The notes beneath the pieces were generated by a model. The model did no database searches and was not told the DNA's origin. It saw nothing but the letters and a program-made list of their open reading frames with translations. Both the position numbers and the translations under genes were made by a program. From assembly GCA_937891045.1 (NCBI GenBank), contig CALBEV010000158.1:1-5706 (forward strand): a DNA stretch of 5,706 bases, written 5' to 3'. Origin of the DNA: an uncultured Burkholderiales bacterium (GTDB taxonomy: Bacteria > Pseudomonadota > Gammaproteobacteria > Burkholderiales > Burkholderiaceae). Below, in pieces: positions 4,958 through 5,706 of this stretch (its first letter is position 1; the number at the start of each line of letters is the position of its first letter).

Positions 4958-5706
4958 GTGCGGCCCATTGTCACTCAAGTACCTTTCGTTTTGAACCTCA
5001 AGCCTGAATTGAAGATTGACTTCCCCGAGAACCTGCCCGTCAGCGAGCGGCGCGAGGACATCATGGCCGCCATGCAGGCGCACCAGGTCATCATCGTCTG
5101 TGGCGAAACCGGATCGGGCAAAACCACGCAACTGCCCAAAATGGCCTTGGCCCTTGGCCGTGGCAGTTGGGCCAACGGGCCAAAACAATGGGGGTCAGAC
5201 CCCCATTTAACTTCAGCCAACTCGCCATCTCAATTGGCGCAATTGGGGTCAGAGCCCGAGTTTTGCTCCGCAAAATCGGGATCCGACCCCAAATGCTCAT
5301 CGGACGCTGATCTCAAAAGTACCGACTCGAAATCGGGGTCAGACACCGATTTTGCGGAGCAAAACTCGGGCTCTGACCCCGATTTCGTTGCCCGTCAAGG
5401 CAAAAGCTCAGACCCCGATTTCGTTGCCCGTCAAAGCAAAGGCGCTGCCCCCGACGCCGGCAAACCAAAACGTCGCCAAATCATTGGCCACACGCAGCCT
5501 CGCCGGATTGCCGCCACCTCGGTGGCCAAGCGGATTGCCGACGAGCTGAAAACCCCGCTGGGTGAGGTGGTGGGCTACAAGGTGCGCTTTCAAGACAAGC
5601 TGTCGCGCGACGCCTCGGTGAAGCTGATGACAGACGGCATTTTGTTGGCCGAAACGCAAACCGATCCGCTGCTGCTGGCCTATGACACGCTCATCATTGA
5701 CGAGGC
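4958..5706 (+). CDS. hrpA: ATP-dependent RNA helicase HrpA, 5' part, with in-frame repeat-encoded insertion
   Basis: This is the N-terminal part of a DEAH-box RNA helicase, about 249 residues before the window ends. Walker A GETGSGKT is at 49-56 and continues TQLPK; motif Ia HTQPRRIAA begins at 178, followed by VAKRIADEL, the VRFQDKLSRD segment, LMTDGILLAE (motif Ib region) and IIDEA at 246-250, cut off within DEAH. The motifs are all intact. The linker between GKT and HTQPRR is about 123 residues, against about 20 in E. coli HrpA as I recall it. The extra roughly 100 residues (about 70-171) are encoded by palindromic repeats and are rich in Ser, Asp, Pro and Gly. No stop interrupts the frame, which is open from 4916. 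The GTG at 4958 is the start I prefer; GTG at 4943 and TTG at 4991 are alternatives and none has a good SD. HrpA in E. coli acts on stalled ribosomes and mRNA processing. HrpB is less likely given the HTQPRRIAA and RFQDKLS motifs. Confidence 0.88.
   Translation, partial: MRPIVTQVPFVLNLKPELKIDFPENLPVSERREDIMAAMQAHQVIIVCGETGSGKTTQLPKMALALGRGSWANGPKQWGSDPHLTSANSPSQLAQLGSEPEFCSAKSGSDPKCSSDADLKSTDSKSGSDTDFAEQNSGSDPDFVARQGKSSDPDFVARQSKGAAPDAGKPKRRQIIGHTQPRRIAATSVAKRIADELKTPLGEVVGYKVRFQDKLSRDASVKLMTDGILLAETQTDPLLLAYDTLIIDE
5187..5207. repeat. element 1: perfect 21-base palindrome
   Basis: AATGGGGGTC (5187-5196) and GACCCCCATT (5198-5207) are exact reverse complements around a single central A at 5197. 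It is the bare core of the repeat family, without the inner hairpin seen in elements 2 and 3. There is no T-run after it and it lies within an open frame, so a terminator role is unlikely. Confidence 0.9.
5243..5292 (+). repeat. element 2: 50-base imperfect palindrome
   Basis: The outer arms TTGGGGTC (5243-5250) and GACCCCAA (5285-5292) are perfect reverse complements. Inside, 5255-5266 pairs with 5270-5280 as an 11-base-pair stem with one bulged G (5260) and a TCC loop. The translation is LGSEPEFCSAKSGSDPK. Bases 5245-5279 recur exactly, inverted, in element 3. Confidence 0.9.
5328..5387 (-). repeat. element 3: 60-base palindrome, inverted copy of element 2
   Basis: The outer arms at 5328-5343 and 5372-5387 form a perfect 16-base inverted repeat (CGAAATCGGGGTCAGA and its complement). 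The inner hairpin pairs CCGATTTTGC (5346-5355) with 5359-5369 around GGA, with one bulged C at 5365. Bases 5346-5380 are the exact reverse complement of 5245-5279 in element 2. The translation is SGSDTDFAEQNSGSDPDF. Confidence 0.92.
5375..5446 (+). repeat. element 4: 36-base tandem duplication (12 codons)
   Basis: Two adjacent 36-base units start at 5375 and 5411. Their first 24 bases are identical (GACCCCGATTTCGTTGCCCG then TCAA), and the rest differs at a few positions. They encode DPDFVARQGKSS and DPDFVARQSKGA. A degenerate third start (APDA, from 5447) follows. The first unit begins inside the right arm of element 3, so the duplication arose from an element edge. Confidence 0.92.

Larger units (their letters stand above)
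5165..5470 (+). repeat. palindromic-repeat block inserted in frame in hrpA
   Basis: This block lies between the conserved ALGRG end of the Walker A region and RRQIIGHTQPRR of motif Ia; both edges are approximate. It contains three GGGGTC half-sites (from 5191, 5245, 5335) and four GACCCC half-sites (from 5198, 5285, 5375, 5411), plus degenerate relatives. All GGGGTC copies start in one codon phase and all GACCCC copies read as GAC CCC codons. The translation has repeated WGSDP, LGSEPEF, SGSDPK, SGSDTDF, SGSDPDF and SSDPDF motifs. GGGGTCAGACCCC-type palindromes are, from memory, widespread in betaproteobacterial genomes, often as REP-like elements near Y1 (RAYT-type) transposase genes; none is in this window. 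Confidence 0.85.

Noticed and set aside
5187..5207. Rho-independent terminator
   Set aside because: The stem is strong but the loop would be a single base, no T-run follows, and it lies in the middle of hrpA.
5187..5446. CRISPR array
   Set aside because: The repeats are irregularly spaced, occur in both orientations, are self-complementary, and form part of an open helicase reading frame; no unique spacers of even length.
4916..5706. hrpA as a pseudogene broken by repeat insertion
   Set aside because: The frame is open without a stop from 4916 to the window end, and the helicase motifs on both sides of the insertion are intact and in the same frame.

Overview
The window looks like a chromosomal segment of a betaproteobacterium in the Burkholderiales, most likely a freshwater Comamonadaceae (Limnohabitans/Rhodoferax-like). 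This rests on protein sequence character, moderately high GC and the gene set, judged from memory without a database search. It holds five complete genes and the 5' part of a sixth, packed tightly on both strands.

Layout: a short leader with a strong ribosome binding site precedes metY (+), a PLP enzyme of homocysteine synthesis. It converges, with a 6-base gap, on a minus-strand pair read yggX then mnmC (Fe(II) trafficking/oxidative protection, then an FAD oxidoreductase resembling the C-terminal half of the tRNA-modification enzyme MnmC). A 137-base divergent intergenic region separates yggX from dsbB (+, inner-membrane disulfide generator). dsbB converges on argA (-, N-acetylglutamate synthase, first step of arginine synthesis) across 91 bases with no convincing terminator. 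argA is divergent from hrpA (+), a DEAH-box RNA helicase cut off by the window end at its DEAH motif. The argA and hrpA starts are only about 29 bases apart and may share a symmetric -10 box.

The notable feature is inside hrpA. Between the Walker A motif and motif Ia, where the family normally has a short loop, there is an in-frame block of roughly 300 bases. It is built from palindromic GGGGTCAGACCCC-type elements: one bare palindrome, two long hairpin elements that are inverted copies of each other (a perfect 35-base inverted repeat), and a 36-base tandem duplication. Every copy lies in the same codon phase, so the block is translated as a hydrophilic linker with repeated G-S-D-P/S-D-P-D-F motifs. 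The helicase frame stays open on both sides. This resembles REP-type palindromes that have colonised a coding sequence and become a protein segment, analogous to the protein-coding palindromic elements known in Rickettsia.

The remaining genes are ordinary housekeeping functions. Several link loosely to sulfur, redox and oxidative stress (metY, yggX, dsbB, 2-thiouridine modification by mnmC), but the arrangement gives no strong evidence of one pathway.
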